DNA of 64,000 nt from Toxonevra muliebris (GCA_963691655.1 OY829326.1:115913388-115977387); one strand, 5' to 3'; shown: positions 11,142 to 22,526, counted from the first letter of the stretch. Notes: generated from the sequence alone by a model not told the origin. A program made the numbers and translations.

Positions 11142-11466
11142 CTTTTATCTTAGCCACTGAAGGCCTAAATAAATTTATATTTATAAATAGTTATTGGGTT
11201 TTAACTTCATATTTCCCAATTTTTAGTGGATTTTTTTAGGTGTCTCATACCCGGATACAATTTTTTTTTTTTGGCAAAAATTCACATCCTCAGAAAATTG
11301 GTCATACAATTTTGCGAGCCAATGGAGTAACAATAATTTTTTTTTGGGATAAAAATTGCGTATTTTCATCACCTTTCCCACAATATATAAAGCACCAGAT
11401 TTGGTTTAACCAGTGAAAATTTATGGCTCAAAAACAAAACCTGTCTCATACCCGGGAACACTCCCT
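11142..11466. mobile_element. Truncated copy of the TA-flanked MITE at 50613-51309
   Basis: It shares with 50991-51309 a long run of phrases (TTTCCCAATTTTTAGTGGAT, GGTGTCTCATA, GGTTTAACCAGTG) and ends in the same terminus, inverted GGGAGTGTTCCCGGG, followed by TA. The opposite terminus is missing. Confidence 0.75.
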
Positions 11467-12259
11467 TATACATATATATACAATCAAATAAAATTTGTAA
11501 ATGCACAGAAATCATTAGCAACATGTCCCATAATTATTTTCACACAATAAGTCCGTTCCCGTACTACAACGCGGGTGAACGCGTTCGCCCAAAACAGCTC
11601 AGAAAGCGTTTCCGTACTCAGAAAACTTGCAAATGAGAGCGTAGATGAGAGAGTAATTGTCTTCTTCTTCTTCTTGCACAAAATAGCCCGCACTTTTTCT
11701 CCGGGTAAAAATGTTAAAAATGTCAAAATGTAGAAGCTATTAGGCTCAACGAGATGGAAAAGGAGATCGTCCTAAGAAGAGATCTATTCGATGTTGAACA
11801 ATTTTATATTGAATGTTAAAAATAACAGTTTACTTACATTTTCTCCCCGCAAATATTTTCATCTGTAGCAACAAACGCGTTTCACAAATTGTATATCTAT
11901 TGAGTGGTTTTAGCCTGCTTGTTCACATGCACAAAAGTTGTAAAATTTCTTAGAAATTTTATTTCTTTGTCCAATAAATGTAAAATAAATGAAAGTTTCG
12001 TTTTCAGCCAAATGTTCGGTCAAAAATATGTCCGAACCAGTATTTCAGCCGAAACCGATTATTCGGTCGGACTCTAAGTATTTACTTAACAAAATCGATG
12101 CAGCTTCCTAGTTGGTTCTTTGTAACGTCGACTGTCAAACTAGCGGTTGTCAGAATAATTTTTGAGATTTTTACTTATACGGTCAATCTATATACGAGTT
12201 TCTGGTAAATCGATCCCAAAATTTCTTTCTTTAAAAAGTTTATTAGTTTCAACGATAAA
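11467..12259. other. Intergenic and 5' leader of the U1-type zinc-finger gene
   Basis: No gene is seen. Around 11995-12080 lie several CCGAA/TTCGG phrases in both orientations, likely a small relic repeat. The last 100-150 bases before 12260 are the presumed 5' untranslated region; no clear TATA box is visible. Confidence 0.4.
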
Positions 12260-13666
12260 ATGAATTACGATTTCCTGCGTGGATACCACATTCCGTCGAC
12301 GGGTAACCACACCAAGGAAGAGTTTGAAAAAATCGATCAGATACAATCGTATAGTTATGACAGCTTGCAACAACCACCGCCCCCGCCAACTGCATTGCTC
12401 GGATGCTTTGGCACGGAAGATTATCAGGTGGGGGCACCGACAGAGCCAGAACAAACGTTCCAAGGTGTAAGCTATTCTCCGTATGAAAATCCAAAAAATC
12501 GATACGTACCGCCAAAATATCACGGTACTAATTTCAAGCCCAAGCCTCCACATTCACGACCTTTGAAGCGTAAGTTCCCAGGTGCAAGTGCACCAGAGAA
12601 AATTGCAGAAATGACACCAGATGGTAAATTGGCAATATTTCAAGGACGTGACGAAAGTTATCCTGATGAATTAAATCAACTAATACATCCATTGCAATGC
12701 GACTTGTGCAAGAATCAGATGAATTCTTTGCACAGTGCTAAAGATCACTATGAGTCAAAGACCCACGATCGGAACATTAGCGCTTGGTTGTGCAAGGAGT
12801 TTACTGAAAAGGGCCTGAATCCTCCATCTGTAAAGCGTTTTGCACAGCAGGGAGGCCCTACCGGCCCCGAAGCGTTTCACTGTGAACTTTGCGATCTAAA
12901 ATTGACTTCAGCCACACATGCCCAACAACATTATACTGGGCGTAAGCATCGTCTAGTAGCCAACAAGATATCGAAACCATCCGGTTCCGGATTCTATAAC
13001 AACGAAGGCAAATGGGTACGTACTGGTACAAAATTTACACCGACTGTGGACAATGATGGGCGTTTCGGTATTGGAGAACAATTTAAATATGAAGCTATTA
13101 TGGAAACAAATACGGCTCCAGATACAACCACAACCATAGCTGGAGAAGAGTTAGCCGCTACAGTCGCAACACCAGAACCAAAAAAAATTACAAAAGCCCC
13201 AACAAATGTTATAGTAGCACCTGTACCTGCACCACCAACAACAACAGCAGTAGAGCTACCACGAATTCAAATTGATACGCTATTCTGTAAGGTATGCAAT
13301 ATTGGAGTTACTTCGCCAGCACAGATGACAACACATTTAGAGGGTGCAAAACATCGCAAAAAAATTAAAATGATGGGAGTTGTACAGCCGGTACCACCAC
13401 CAAAAGTCGTTGGCAGCGCCACTGACACTAAGGTCGCTGGCGTTGAGCATAACAATTCAATACTTGCAAGCATCAATGAGAATCCCGAAAATGAAGATTT
13501 GTCTATCTATCGCACTCCTACTGGTTCTTACTACTGTAAGACTTGCAACATGTCAATGTGTCATGTTATAGCTTTGCAGCAGCATCTCTTGGGCAAGAAG
13601 CATGCTAAAAAGGCAAACGATGAAAAGGAGAAAGTTAAAATCAATAAAATGCCAAATAAGAAATAA
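12260..13666 (+). CDS. Protein with four U1/matrin-type C2H2 zinc fingers, single exon
   Basis: A continuous frame of 468 codons begins at ATG with a good context (AAAATGAA). Four widely spaced fingers show the C-x2-C-x12-H-x5-H spacing of U1/matrin-type fingers: about residues 147-169, 208-230, 343-365 and 426-448, each followed by a basic segment such as HRLVANK or HRKKIK. Fingers of this class (ZNF346/JAZ, ZNF385, dsRNA-binding proteins) often recognise double-stranded RNA rather than specific DNA sites, so a nuclear RNA-binding role is likely but inferred. The N-terminus has a run of prolines (about 39-43) and a tyrosine-rich segment. The linker between fingers 2 and 3 is low-complexity T/P/A. 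The C-terminus is lysine-rich. I do not recognise a specific orthologue name. The gene is convergent with SUMO. Confidence 0.9.
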   Translation: MNYDFLRGYHIPSTGNHTKEEFEKIDQIQSYSYDSLQQPPPPPTALLGCFGTEDYQVGAPTEPEQTFQGVSYSPYENPKNRYVPPKYHGTNFKPKPPHSRPLKRKFPGASAPEKIAEMTPDGKLAIFQGRDESYPDELNQLIHPLQCDLCKNQMNSLHSAKDHYESKTHDRNISAWLCKEFTEKGLNPPSVKRFAQQGGPTGPEAFHCELCDLKLTSATHAQQHYTGRKHRLVANKISKPSGSGFYNNEGKWVRTGTKFTPTVDNDGRFGIGEQFKYEAIMETNTAPDTTTTIAGEELAATVATPEPKKITKAPTNVIVAPVPAPPTTTAVELPRIQIDTLFCKVCNIGVTSPAQMTTHLEGAKHRKKIKMMGVVQPVPPPKVVGSATDTKVAGVEHNNSILASINENPENEDLSIYRTPTGSYYCKTCNMSMCHVIALQQHLLGKKHAKKANDEKEKVKINKMPNKK

Positions 13667-13801
13667 AGCATAAATTACTTATTTAATTAATCGGAACTAT
13701 TATATATTATGTATCCAAAATTTGATATAATTTATTCGTACTAACTATATATTGAAGTTCAATTATATAATTTAGAAACCAATTAGAGTAACTCATAGTA
13801 T

Positions 13802-13807
13802 AATAAA
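13802..13807 (+). terminator. Candidate poly(A) signal AATAAA
   Basis: AATAAA lies about 136 bases after the stop codon of the zinc-finger gene. Another AATAAA overlaps the stop itself at 13662-13667. Confidence 0.45.
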
Positions 13808-14149
13808 TACTATGGGATAAACCTAAGTAAAACGTGTTTTCTTTTAAGTATTTTCTTTAAGATCGTTTTAGTAAAGTTTCTGAGGGAGTGGCGCTTAAAA
13901 GTGCTATCTGGAGCACATATGCATGTTTGCTTAACTGTCCATCCCATATTCCATAATCTTCTTATGTGAAGAAAATTGATTGAATTTGAAATTCAGTACA
14001 TTGAGTTACTATTGAACTGAAAAGATTAGTAACTGTCACGCCCCCTTTATATACAATATACTTGAGTGAAGTTCGAGTATTCTATGCCGGTTTTATATAA
14101 AACTGTTGAGTTATGTAACAATTTGTTTTTATTGATATACAATCCTAAA

Positions 14150-14383
14150 AAATTTCTTCCGTTTCAGTATTGCCCATTACTATACTCTAGGGATTACGGG
14201 CCCCTAAAGAATTATCTATTTCGCAACATACCAGAAATTGATGACGTCATCGTAAATTCATTTTCAAGAAAAAAAGAAGCGTTTTGTCGAGACTGTACTT
14301 CAAAAATAGTACAATGCGTCATTTGCACAGTGGAACGAAATTATGAAATGCATGCTAAAAAAATATGTATGCACGTATTTTAA
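14150..14383 (+). pseudogene. Possible decayed mariner transposase C-terminus
   Basis: The frame contains DYGPLKNYLFRN, DDVIVNSFSRKKEAF and a closing VERNYE. These resemble the region after the last catalytic aspartate of mariner transposases (GPLK, then DDV, then NGDYVE). The likeness is weak, there is no proper start, and terminal repeats are not visible. It could equally be a chance frame. Confidence 0.3.
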
Positions 14384-15048
14384 ATGAAACGCTTTGACAA
14401 TTCAGATGTTTAAACTTTTTGTATTTCTGATTTTCGATTTTTTAATACATTTAAATTACGTTAAAACTAATTCAATTCTTTAATGGTAAAAATGAATGTT
14501 TCACTGCTTCAATTAAACATACGAGAATGAGATAGTAATGACATTCACACAAAAATAATATAGAAAAACATTTCCATATCCTTTGCATAGAACGATTCAT
14601 AAAAAACGGAACATTAAACCCAATAAACAAAATTGATTTCGAGAAAAAACAGAAATACAAAAAAAAAGTAATGAAAACGAAAAACATTTTCTTTTAAATG
14701 CTTTTTCCTTTTATATGAATATTAATCAATTCGTTACAAATTTCTTAAGTATAAGTAGTAAAGTAAAACATTAAAATGTGAAATTAGAATAAGTTATTGG
14801 AATACATATTCTATGATTGGAGACGAAAAATGAGTTGTATGTTTTGTTTCTGAAGAGTTTCTGCCGTGAATTCAGAGTTTTCTGCTCTTTTTTCTCGCTC
14901 TAATTCAATTTAAAAGTATTTCTTTTTTTATTATTTTTGTATATTTTGGATGAAACTTATTTTACTTTTCATTTATCATTTCGGGGTTTTTTGTGTATTT
15001 TGTATTTTCATTAAATTTATTTTGTTTTTAGTTTATTTTTTAATAATA
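14384..15048. other. AT-rich space between convergent genes
   Basis: T-rich and A-rich tracts only. It is the shared downstream region of the zinc-finger gene and SUMO. No further gene is seen. Confidence 0.5.
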
Positions 15049-15051
15049 TGT

Positions 15052-15057
15052 TTTATT
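15052..15057 (-). terminator. Candidate poly(A) signal of SUMO
   Basis: AATAAA on the minus strand begins 14 bases after the SUMO stop codon; further copies follow in the next 30 bases. Confidence 0.45.
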
Positions 15058-15070
15058 TTTTTGCTTTAAA

Positions 15071-16299
15071 TTAGATAGTGCCACCCGTTTGCTGTTGATA
15101 GACCTCAATAGTGTCACCTTCTTCCATTTCTAATGATGTTGGGGTATCATTCTCATTAATGGGCTGGCCATCAAAACGAAACCGTACAACTTGCATAGAT
15201 AGACCCTGCAAAGAAGTAGACAAATTGATTAAATAAATAAATAAATGATTATTGTATAAACCGTTAGTAGAGAAGTGCACACTTACCGCTCTATCACAAT
15301 ATGCGTTCATCAATTTTCTCAGAGGTGTATGTTTCTTGATTTTGAATTGTACAACAGCATTATCCTGGCCCAAAACTTTCAAGTTGATGTGCTCTGTTTC
15401 AGCTCCCTGCAAAATTAAAAGTTTAAATTACTATTTATTCCATAAGTTACGTATAAAAATTTCATCTTTTGAAGGAAATAACCAGTAGCTATTTTAAATC
15501 CTACAACATAGGCGCCAAAATAAATAAATAAAACCCTAGCTTTAGGACCAATTCAATTCTGTTTGGCAGATAGTAAAAATGGTGTTCATTTTTAATCAAC
15601 TTTCTTGGCCATTGAATTAACTTTGACTATTAGAAGAATTCGTAATCATTTAGTCTCTTCTATATGGAATTCAATAAAGCAGTTCCTGTATAAAAACAAA
15701 TATGATTATCTTTTCAAAGAAATCAAAATTCCAAGCCTTTTACAAAACTTCTGCCAATTTGCCCCACTGTAGCACTTTGATGCAGATCACGGTAGGCATC
15801 ACTTCTTGGGGATTTCTTCTTTTACCCTCTTAACCGCATATTATGAAAAAGCTGGGAAAATCGAGTATCCAATTCTTAAGCTAATAAATATACGAACAAA
15901 TGAGTGAAATGAAAAAAACCTAATAACGACGCCGCCCCTGGCGTCTGATGCGCGAAGGTTAGCAAGGGACGCTGACTAAAATATACACTCCATATAAATG
16001 TTGAGGTTATGTTTCGAGAAATGTTTTGCCAATTTTATAGTAAACGTTTAAATATTTTTTACAACATCATAAAGCAATTATGCTTTTACAAAAATAAATT
16101 TCTAATCACCACAAATATAAAATTCGGAGCGCAAAAAGAAACACAGCGCGACGGTCGCGCCATGTTGTCGGCGTCATTTAACACACATTTTTTCCTTCTA
16201 CACCAATTTCTTTTCGTTTTCTTCACAATTAATTCAATTCTTATTCGTTTCAACTTTATAGAAAATACTTGCTGTGCTTACCTTCTTCTCATCAGACAT
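15071..16299 (-). CDS. smt3: SUMO (small ubiquitin-like modifier), 3 exons
   Basis: Exons, minus strand: 16299-16282 (MSDEKK), 15406-15287, 15205-15071. GT-AG junctions give a 90-residue protein that is nearly unchanged from Drosophila SUMO. It folds as a ubiquitin-like domain and is conjugated to lysines of target proteins after processing at the C-terminal Gly-Gly; here the precursor ends QQQTGGTI, so two residues are removed by the SUMO protease. The hydrophobic patch strand [14 protein letters not shown] and the segment [17 protein letters not shown] are intact. The first intron (about 0.9 kb) separates the 18-base first coding exon. The second intron is 81 bases, without a stop, and a multiple of three. 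The gene acts in nucleus and cytoplasm with the E1/E2 SUMO enzymes, none of which is in this window. Confidence 0.97.
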
Positions 16300-16681
16300 T
16301 TTTATTTATTGGTTTTTTGTTTATTTGCAGTGAAAAAATTAATAGAAAAATCGTTGATGCCAGCCGCCGCACAATTGTAAGTCGATCGGTGCAAAATTTT
16401 TTTCCGTTTGCTCTTAAAAATGTATGTGAAAATGCCGAATGCAGAGAACAACGACGACGACGACGCAGCTGAACAGAAAATTCACGTTTAAATGGCGGAG
16501 TTTTTTTTCTTTGCTTTGTTTTCAGTGTTGTATTTCGTAGTATTAGGCATACGTTTAACCCAACGTTTACACGTGACACTCAATGCGTGGTTACTCCGCA
16601 TTTAGACTGCCCGAACGAAACAAACAATTTTCATTCGTTCTGCCCGTGTAAAAAGTGCAGCGTTGCACCAAAGTTAAACAT
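16300..16681. other. SUMO 5' flank
   Basis: This is the presumed 5' leader and promoter of SUMO on the minus strand. It contains a CGACGACGACG-type repeat near 16450 and the phrase CCGAACGAA near 16610. No TATA box stands out, as expected for a housekeeping gene. Confidence 0.4.
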
Positions 16682-17859
16682 TCAGGCATGTTCCAGAATC
16701 CAAGTGAAAGTAAATTCGAAAGTGATTTGAAAACAAGTGAAATTTTGTTTGGTTTTCTAGAAACCGAGAGAATTCATATTCACTATTTTTTTTTTAACTC
16801 TTTGTAATGTTTGCTGTAATTTTCAATCAGCTGATTGTTGGCGCAAGGAAACAAACAAAACAAGTTGTGAAAATTTAAAAATATTAATGCTTTAATTGTA
16901 TATTCCCTAAATATTGAAGCCAAAAACCAATATGCTAGCGTAAAAATTAAACGACGAGCATTAACAGTGGCAGCTTTGGCGGCCGTGGAAGTGCTGGCAG
17001 TGTAAGAGGCGGCGGTGCTAGGGGCAGCAAAAGAAGCAGCAGTGACCACAGCAGCTATCAAGCTGGACGGCATTTTCTCATCGGAGCTTGTGCTGTCTAC
17101 ATTTTCAAAAGTGGAAGGGGGACCAAACTGTGCAATGCCTGTTACACCTTCGCTATTTTCTTCCTAATACTTGTTTTAAAATTTATCCAAACCTATTGAC
17201 GTGTTTACAAAAATATATGTATAAAGTTATCTTTTTCGAATCAGATACATTTCCGTTTTTAATTGTCGCCAGTGTTTCTACTTTTGGTTGGGTGGTTGGT
17301 TGGTTAAGGAGGCTGACCCACAGCAGACCCACTGTGAGTCAGAGAGAGCGCTATAGCGCCGTTTTGAAACCACTTTCTCACCGAACTAGAATTAAAGTTG
17401 GACTCGTACTACCCCAGCTGGGCTCTTACCCACCTAGTGGAGTTTAGGTAATCTTGCAATTTTTTTGAACTGACTACTGAGCAATCGGACAGGTTGTCCA
17501 GGAAATATTTGTCTTGATGCTTCTTCATAAACTTGAGGAATAAGGTACCCTGGATGGAGTTCTTATGCTTTCGCCATGAAATTTTTATTTTCATTAAAAT
17601 TTTTTATACTTGATTAATTTTTTATTAAATTTACTAACATTTTTGGGCCAATTGCTTTATTTCACTTGTTGCTGCTAAAGTGAATTCAAATCAATTTTTT
17701 TGGTGAATTCGGTTTCTAGAACATGCGAATTCGTTCGAAATTCACTTTTAACAACGAGTAAGAAAATAAAAGTGAAAGTGAATTCTAGAACACTAAACAG
17801 TGAAATTGATGTGATTTCAATTCAATTTTACTCGAAAGTGAATTCTGAAACATGCCTGA
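16682..17859. mobile_element. Long inverted-repeat element (DNA transposon relic)
   Basis: The ends read TCAGGCATGTTCCAGAAT at 16682 and, inverted, TCAGGCATGTTTCAGAAT at 17859. A second inverted pair lies further in (TTTCTAGAA with GAATTC at about 16755-16780 and 17703-17722). Between them are low-complexity GCAG/GCC sequence (16980-17060) and a GC-richer segment at 17260-17450. No transposase is readable and no target duplication is clear. Confidence 0.55.
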
Positions 17860-17931
17860 TAAGTTCGCTACAAAATGCTCACGAGCCATAGTATTATTAT
17901 ACTATGCTCACGAGCAATGTTCAGGTGGTGT

Positions 17932-18064
17932 AAATGGTCGCCAGACCCGAACGAATGAAAAAATCTTCGTTCCGGCTGATTGGACTGAGTTCGTTTTTTA
18001 GTTGCTGTTACTCCGGGCGAACGAACAAGATAACTTCTGATGTTCGCCCTGTGAAAGCGACCAA
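17932..18064. repeat. Small inverted-repeat unit with TGGTCGC ends
   Basis: TGGTCGC near 17935 and GCGACCA ending at about 18064 enclose CGAACGAATG and GTTCGCCC phrases. It could be a very short MITE; the arms are short, so chance is possible. Confidence 0.35.
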
Positions 18065-18319
18065 ACGAATGAAAATCTTTTAGCTACAAATTTATTTCCT
18101 ATTTTCGGCCACGTATTTCTTTTCAACTCGATTCTTTTATATTTTTCTCTATTATAGTTTTATAAACACTCATATTATCGATATATATTTATGAAATTAA
18201 TTATTTCGCTTCTGTTAACTTTAGCTTGCGCCATGTTTAAATACACAAACTTCAAAACGAATGAAACTTCAAATTTATGTTGGGGTTGATTTTTTTTTGG
18301 TATAACAATAACATAAGGT

Positions 18320-18382
18320 GTCTCGACTAGACATTTTGATGGTAAGACAGGAACATTAACATAAATTATAGCTAGTCGAGAC
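18320..18382. repeat. Hairpin with 11-bp perfect stem
   Basis: GTCTCGACTAG at 18320-18330 pairs exactly with 18372-18382 across a 41-base loop. It may be a regulatory structure or the footprint of a tiny transposon. Confidence 0.55.
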
Positions 18383-18565
18383 GCTGTCACCAACAAATAG
18401 AAAATCGGACAGAAAATCGATGTGCGTAAAAGCTAACTACTAGATCAGCAACGCTGTTTTTAGTTTCATGAATTGCTTGGCACAAGAAACAGTGTTGCAT
18501 ACGTTCAATATATTAATGTGGGGAATTATTTCTTTTATAAGGGATTATTATATGACGATACACAC

Positions 18566-19186
18566 CAGCGATGCCAGTTTGCGGGGAATTCCCGATTTGC
18601 GAGGAATTTTACTTGGTGCGGGGATTTTGAAGTAATTCAGCTTTTAGTAATTAAAGTCTGTAGAATATTTTTTGTCAAATTTTATGTAATGTAGAACGTT
18701 TAACTTATGCCTTCGTCCAGCACCTCCAGATTAACTCTTACTCATTGCTGACTAATCTATAAATTTACAAATTACGGTCAGCTATCATAAAGAAGATGAA
18801 GTACATATATTTTATATGTTAAAAACCGATAGTCAAAACTTTGAACCCGTTTTTCTCAAAACAAAGTTTTTGCCATTTTTTATTTGAGTCAAAAAAAATC
18901 CCATGTCTTCTCCTTTGATGTCCAAAAGTGGGTTGAAGCTTACATGTTAAGAATTCCGGAGTCAGAAAGTGCTTTTCTATTAATCTACCAGCCCCATAAA
19001 AATTTGTTAATTTTTTTACCGAGAAAGTTCAGGGTCGCCTTAAAATAACACTCACTGAGGTCAATTTCGTTTTTGTAAAATATTTATGTGGAAAGTGCGT
19101 GTAGCGCTGTTATAATATGAAATTATATCGATGCGGGGAATTCGGTCAAAAATCGGGGAGAGAGTAAAAATGAGTTGGCATCCCTG
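18566..19186. mobile_element. hAT-like MITE, 621 bp
   Basis: The left end CAGCGATGCCAGTTTGCGGG and the inverted right end CAGGGATGCCAACTCA are matching termini. The flanking 8-base segments ATACACAC and ATGTACAC agree at 6 of 8 positions, as expected for an old 8-bp target duplication. A second, truncated copy lies at 22356-22526. There is no transposase. Confidence 0.75.
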
Positions 19187-19194
19187 ATGTACAC

Positions 19195-20560
19195 GGATGT
19201 TCAAAGCATTTTGGGAAACGTGCGATTAAATGTGGTTATTAAATTCAGCAATAATATTGTATGTTAAGCATTTTTGTTGATTAATTGAATCTTACGAACT
19301 TGCATGTGGTAATACCAATTCTGCTAAAAATACGCAAAGGTACGGGAACGCAGGTGACGTTACCAGCAGCTTGTTCTTTTCTTTCTTTGTGGTCAATACC
19401 GTTGGCAGTCAAAATCATTGTTTACTTCTTTCTCCCATTTTGGCATTCATTCCATGCCGCCATTATGGTCGCATCAACAAAGATGTGTCGTCATTGTCTT
19501 GTTGTACTGCTGTTTTTTCTACATGTAATAACATCCGACGCACCAACAAGGATGTGTTGTAAAATTGTTGTGATGTTGCTATAACCTTATACATGATTTC
19601 ACCATGCAGAAAAATAATTTTCTTGGACGAAACAAAACGTCAAATCTGTGAGAAAAAAATTTCAGCTTAAGTTTATTTTCTTGTCAGCCGAGTTTAATAA
19701 CTTTCAATATAAATATTAATGAAACTATAGCACTGTTGATTTAGAACAAAACGAATATTTCGTATGCTGGTTCAGACTCAATTGACATTTTATTTTGAAA
19801 AAAAAGTAACAAAACAAAATACAAAGAAAATAAATTAAATTCAAATGACAAAAAAAGCATGTTGAATAAAAACTATGGTGAATACAATGCATGTGGCCAG
19901 TGCAGTCGCTGTCACTTGAAGTTTTTTACTTCACTTTCGTAAATAATGGAATTGTTTATTGTTTTAATTACATTAGGCTTCCATGTGGAGTCAATCAAAT
20001 TAAAAAAAAAAAGAATTATATAATTGATTTAAAAAAAAAAATTTTACCCTTGGTTCAATCCCATGTGGAACCAACAAAATTTTTTTTAAAATCAATTAAT
20101 TTTTTCATAAGACAAAAGTTGAAAATTTGTTGCACTGTGTAATCGTTATTATTTAATTGAGGCTACACTCTCGGTCGTATCATTTTGTGGGTATAAGCCA
20201 TTGCTTATAATATACTATACTTTGGACAGAATAGACATGTAAGTCACAATAATATTTTGCACATAAAAAAAGCGCCACAGGCGAAAATTTTTTGTAAAAA
20301 TGTTTGAATTAATATCTTGATTTATTTTTGTAAAAATATTTCAGATGAGGCACTCATTTCCATGCCATTCCCAATTACTATATGAGCATATTTTTCCTTT
20401 TTGTTTTTTTTTATAGGTTTACCCATTCGCTTTCATATTAATGTCGAGAAAAACAGAAGAGTATTTTATTTAAGAAAGTCAATTTGTGAAAAAGCCTGAA
20501 ATAAAGCTGGATTTTTTTGTATATGGAAATTTGGTTTCGTTTTACTTTTGAAATTTTAAT
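19195..20560. other. Intergenic, no gene seen
   Basis: AT-rich sequence. The open frames around 19285-19584 and 19891-20142 are low-complexity and have no recognisable domain. A pair of CCATGTGG phrases with A/T tracts lies at about 19980-20080. Confidence 0.45.
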
Positions 20561-20576
20561 GAAAGAATCACAAAAA

Positions 20577-20684
20577 CGGTCATAACGCCCATTGGGTGTT
20601 ATTACCTTTTTCGAGGCGGTCATAGCGCCTAAAATGATTTTGGGCGTTATGGCCATTCCTAGGGCGGTCAAAACGCCGTATGTC
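20577..20684. repeat. Cluster of CGGTCATAACGCC motifs in both orientations
   Basis: Four copies of the phrase (CGGTCATAACGCC, CGGTCATAGCGCC, inverted GGGCGTTATGGCC, CGGTCAAAACGCC) occur within about 110 bases next to the LINE. They look like sub-terminal repeats of a transposon. Confidence 0.55.
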
Positions 20685-20689
20685 CGGGC

Positions 20690-21625
20690 ACCATAAAAAG
20701 CTCTATGAAAACAATAAAGATAGGGGTGCCACAAGGTGCTAAACTGGCTGCAACTTTGTTTATAATATACATTAATAAGGTTTTTAGCTACGTCTGAGGG
20801 GTTGTCCTTAGTCTTACGATGTCTTTGTGTACGTTTCTGACTCTTTAGAAGAATTGCTATCACATATGCAATCGGATTTGGGAAAAATGGAACAGTGGTT
20901 CCAAAAGAATTTATTGAAAATGAACTTATCCAAAACTCAATTTATAATTTTTGATAACTATAAACGTATTCCAGACATCATTGACTTGCCTGGCATCCCA
21001 TATAGGGCTGGCTTGATTTCACGGGTTGACAAACTAAAATATCTGGGAATCTGGTTAGATTGTAAGTTGAGTTGGAATGAAGAATTAAAAAGGTTAAAAA
21101 TGAAAATAATCTAAATAATAAAATAATCTAAATATCCCGATTTATAGAAATAGAAATAATATACCAAGGAAGCAATTTATGGCTACTGTATGACTCATTC
21201 TCTTTGTCACAAATAAATTATTTAAATCCAATATGGAATCGATGTACTGAGCGAGGGTTGAATGAGCTGCAAAGATTGCAAAATAGAATAATAAAACATA
21301 TCTTATGTCTTCCTATTATAATGCCGACTGTGAGCTTATATGAAAATAAACTTAATATCAGAAAATATTTTTTTATGCAGACCCTAGTGACCAATTATAA
21401 AATTAAGAATACCTTAATAAAGCATAATTTAAACATGAATGAAATAGAAAATCTGGCTTATAACTTTAGAAACTTTTTAATTATAAGAACTATGTGGTTT
21501 ATTATGGAATAAAATTGTATAATAAATTGCCAATGGAAGTCAAAAACTCACATGATTTAAATGCATTTAAAAAAGATGTAAAAGTTCTATTATTATTAAA
21601 TTTCAATTTTGAATTGAATTAAAAA
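20690..21625 (+). mobile_element. Decayed LINE reverse transcriptase fragment
   Basis: Pieces in three frames follow the order of a LINE polymerase. GVPQGAKLAATLFIIYI with a later stop is the motif before the catalytic box, which itself is lost by stops and shifts near 20790-20830. Then come the block MEQWFQKNLLKMNLSKTQFI and KLKYLGIWLDCKLSWNEEL at 20827-21114, the thumb region LNELQRLQNRIIKHIL at 21204-21512, and the tail KLPMEVKNSHDLNAFKKDVK up to about 21620. The final frame resembles CR1-like elements. Not functional. Confidence 0.8.
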
Positions 21626-22185
21626 TGTTGCAATAGGACCAACCGATATCGCAGAATCTGTCTCGAGGTCATTTGGACCTGGGTATGATGAAGTTGTCGG
21701 TAGTGATTCTTTGCAGCACGCGCTATGTCAGATCAGGTAAGCACCGCTATCGTTAAGCTGTAAGCGATACTAACTGTGTTAGTTTCTCACTTCTATTGTT
21801 TACGTAAATAATGGCAGATTAAAGTTATTTAGAACTGTTATACGATATCTTCTCACACAAAATGTATATTTTTTGAAAAAACTAGCAAATATTGTAATCA
21901 ATTTTTGTCATTAAATAAATAAATACAAAAAAAAAAAAAATAGCTGATAAACTCAAAACAGATAATTGGTTGACACTTTTAACATTTTTATCCAACGAAA
22001 AAAAAAAACAGTGCGAGTTAATTCGTGCCGGAAAAAGAAGATGATTACGTTCTCACCTCCGCTCGCATTTGCAATTTCTTCGAGAGCAAGAACGCTGTTT
22101 GGGCTGTTTTGGGTAAAATAATTGCATCGTCCCGTTTTCCCCACAGCAAGTTTCCAATTCTCTTTTGAACTTGCCACACACACTC

Positions 22186-22305
22186 AAAAGAAAACTTGCC
22201 GGTACGAGCAAGTTTATACCCGTCCCCTCTTTTTATTCCTCTCTTGCCAACAAACTCAAGTTTCCGACCAAAAGACTTGCCGAATGGAAAAAGGGACATC
22301 GCATT
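22186..22305. repeat. Dispersed repeat, copy 1 (partner 23811-23925)
   Basis: AACTTGCCGGTACGAGCAAG through to GACTTGCCGAATGGAAAAAG matches 23811-23925 at most positions in the same orientation, including the segment CCGTCCCCTC/CTGTCCCCTC. Confidence 0.7.
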
Positions 22306-22355
22306 ATAGTACGGGGCCTGCTTAAGATGAAGATTTTTAGACCCAAAATATGAAG

Positions 22356-22526
22356 TATTTCATAAGTTAAACATTTTACATTACATACAATTTGACAAAT
22401 AATATTCTACAGACTTTAATTACTAAAAGCTGAAAGACTTCGAATTCCCCGCAAAAAACAGCTCATTCCCCGTACCAAGTAAAATTCCCCACAAATCGGG
22501 GAATTCCCCGCAAGTTGGCATCGCTG
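22356..22526. mobile_element. Truncated second copy of the hAT-like MITE
   Basis: In inverse orientation, from 22526 back to about 22356, the sequence follows 18566-18720: same terminus CAGCGATGCCA, same GGGGAATTCCC phrases and same CAGCTTTTAGTAATTAAAGT. The far end is missing. Confidence 0.8.

Noticed and set aside
16783..17073. Minus-strand alanine/serine/threonine-rich frame
   Set aside because: Low-complexity GCAG/GCC filler inside an inverted-repeat element, no start context or domain.
19285..19584. Plus-strand hydrophobic frame as a membrane protein
   Set aside because: Composition follows the TTG/TTC-rich DNA, there is no conserved motif and the start is not supported.
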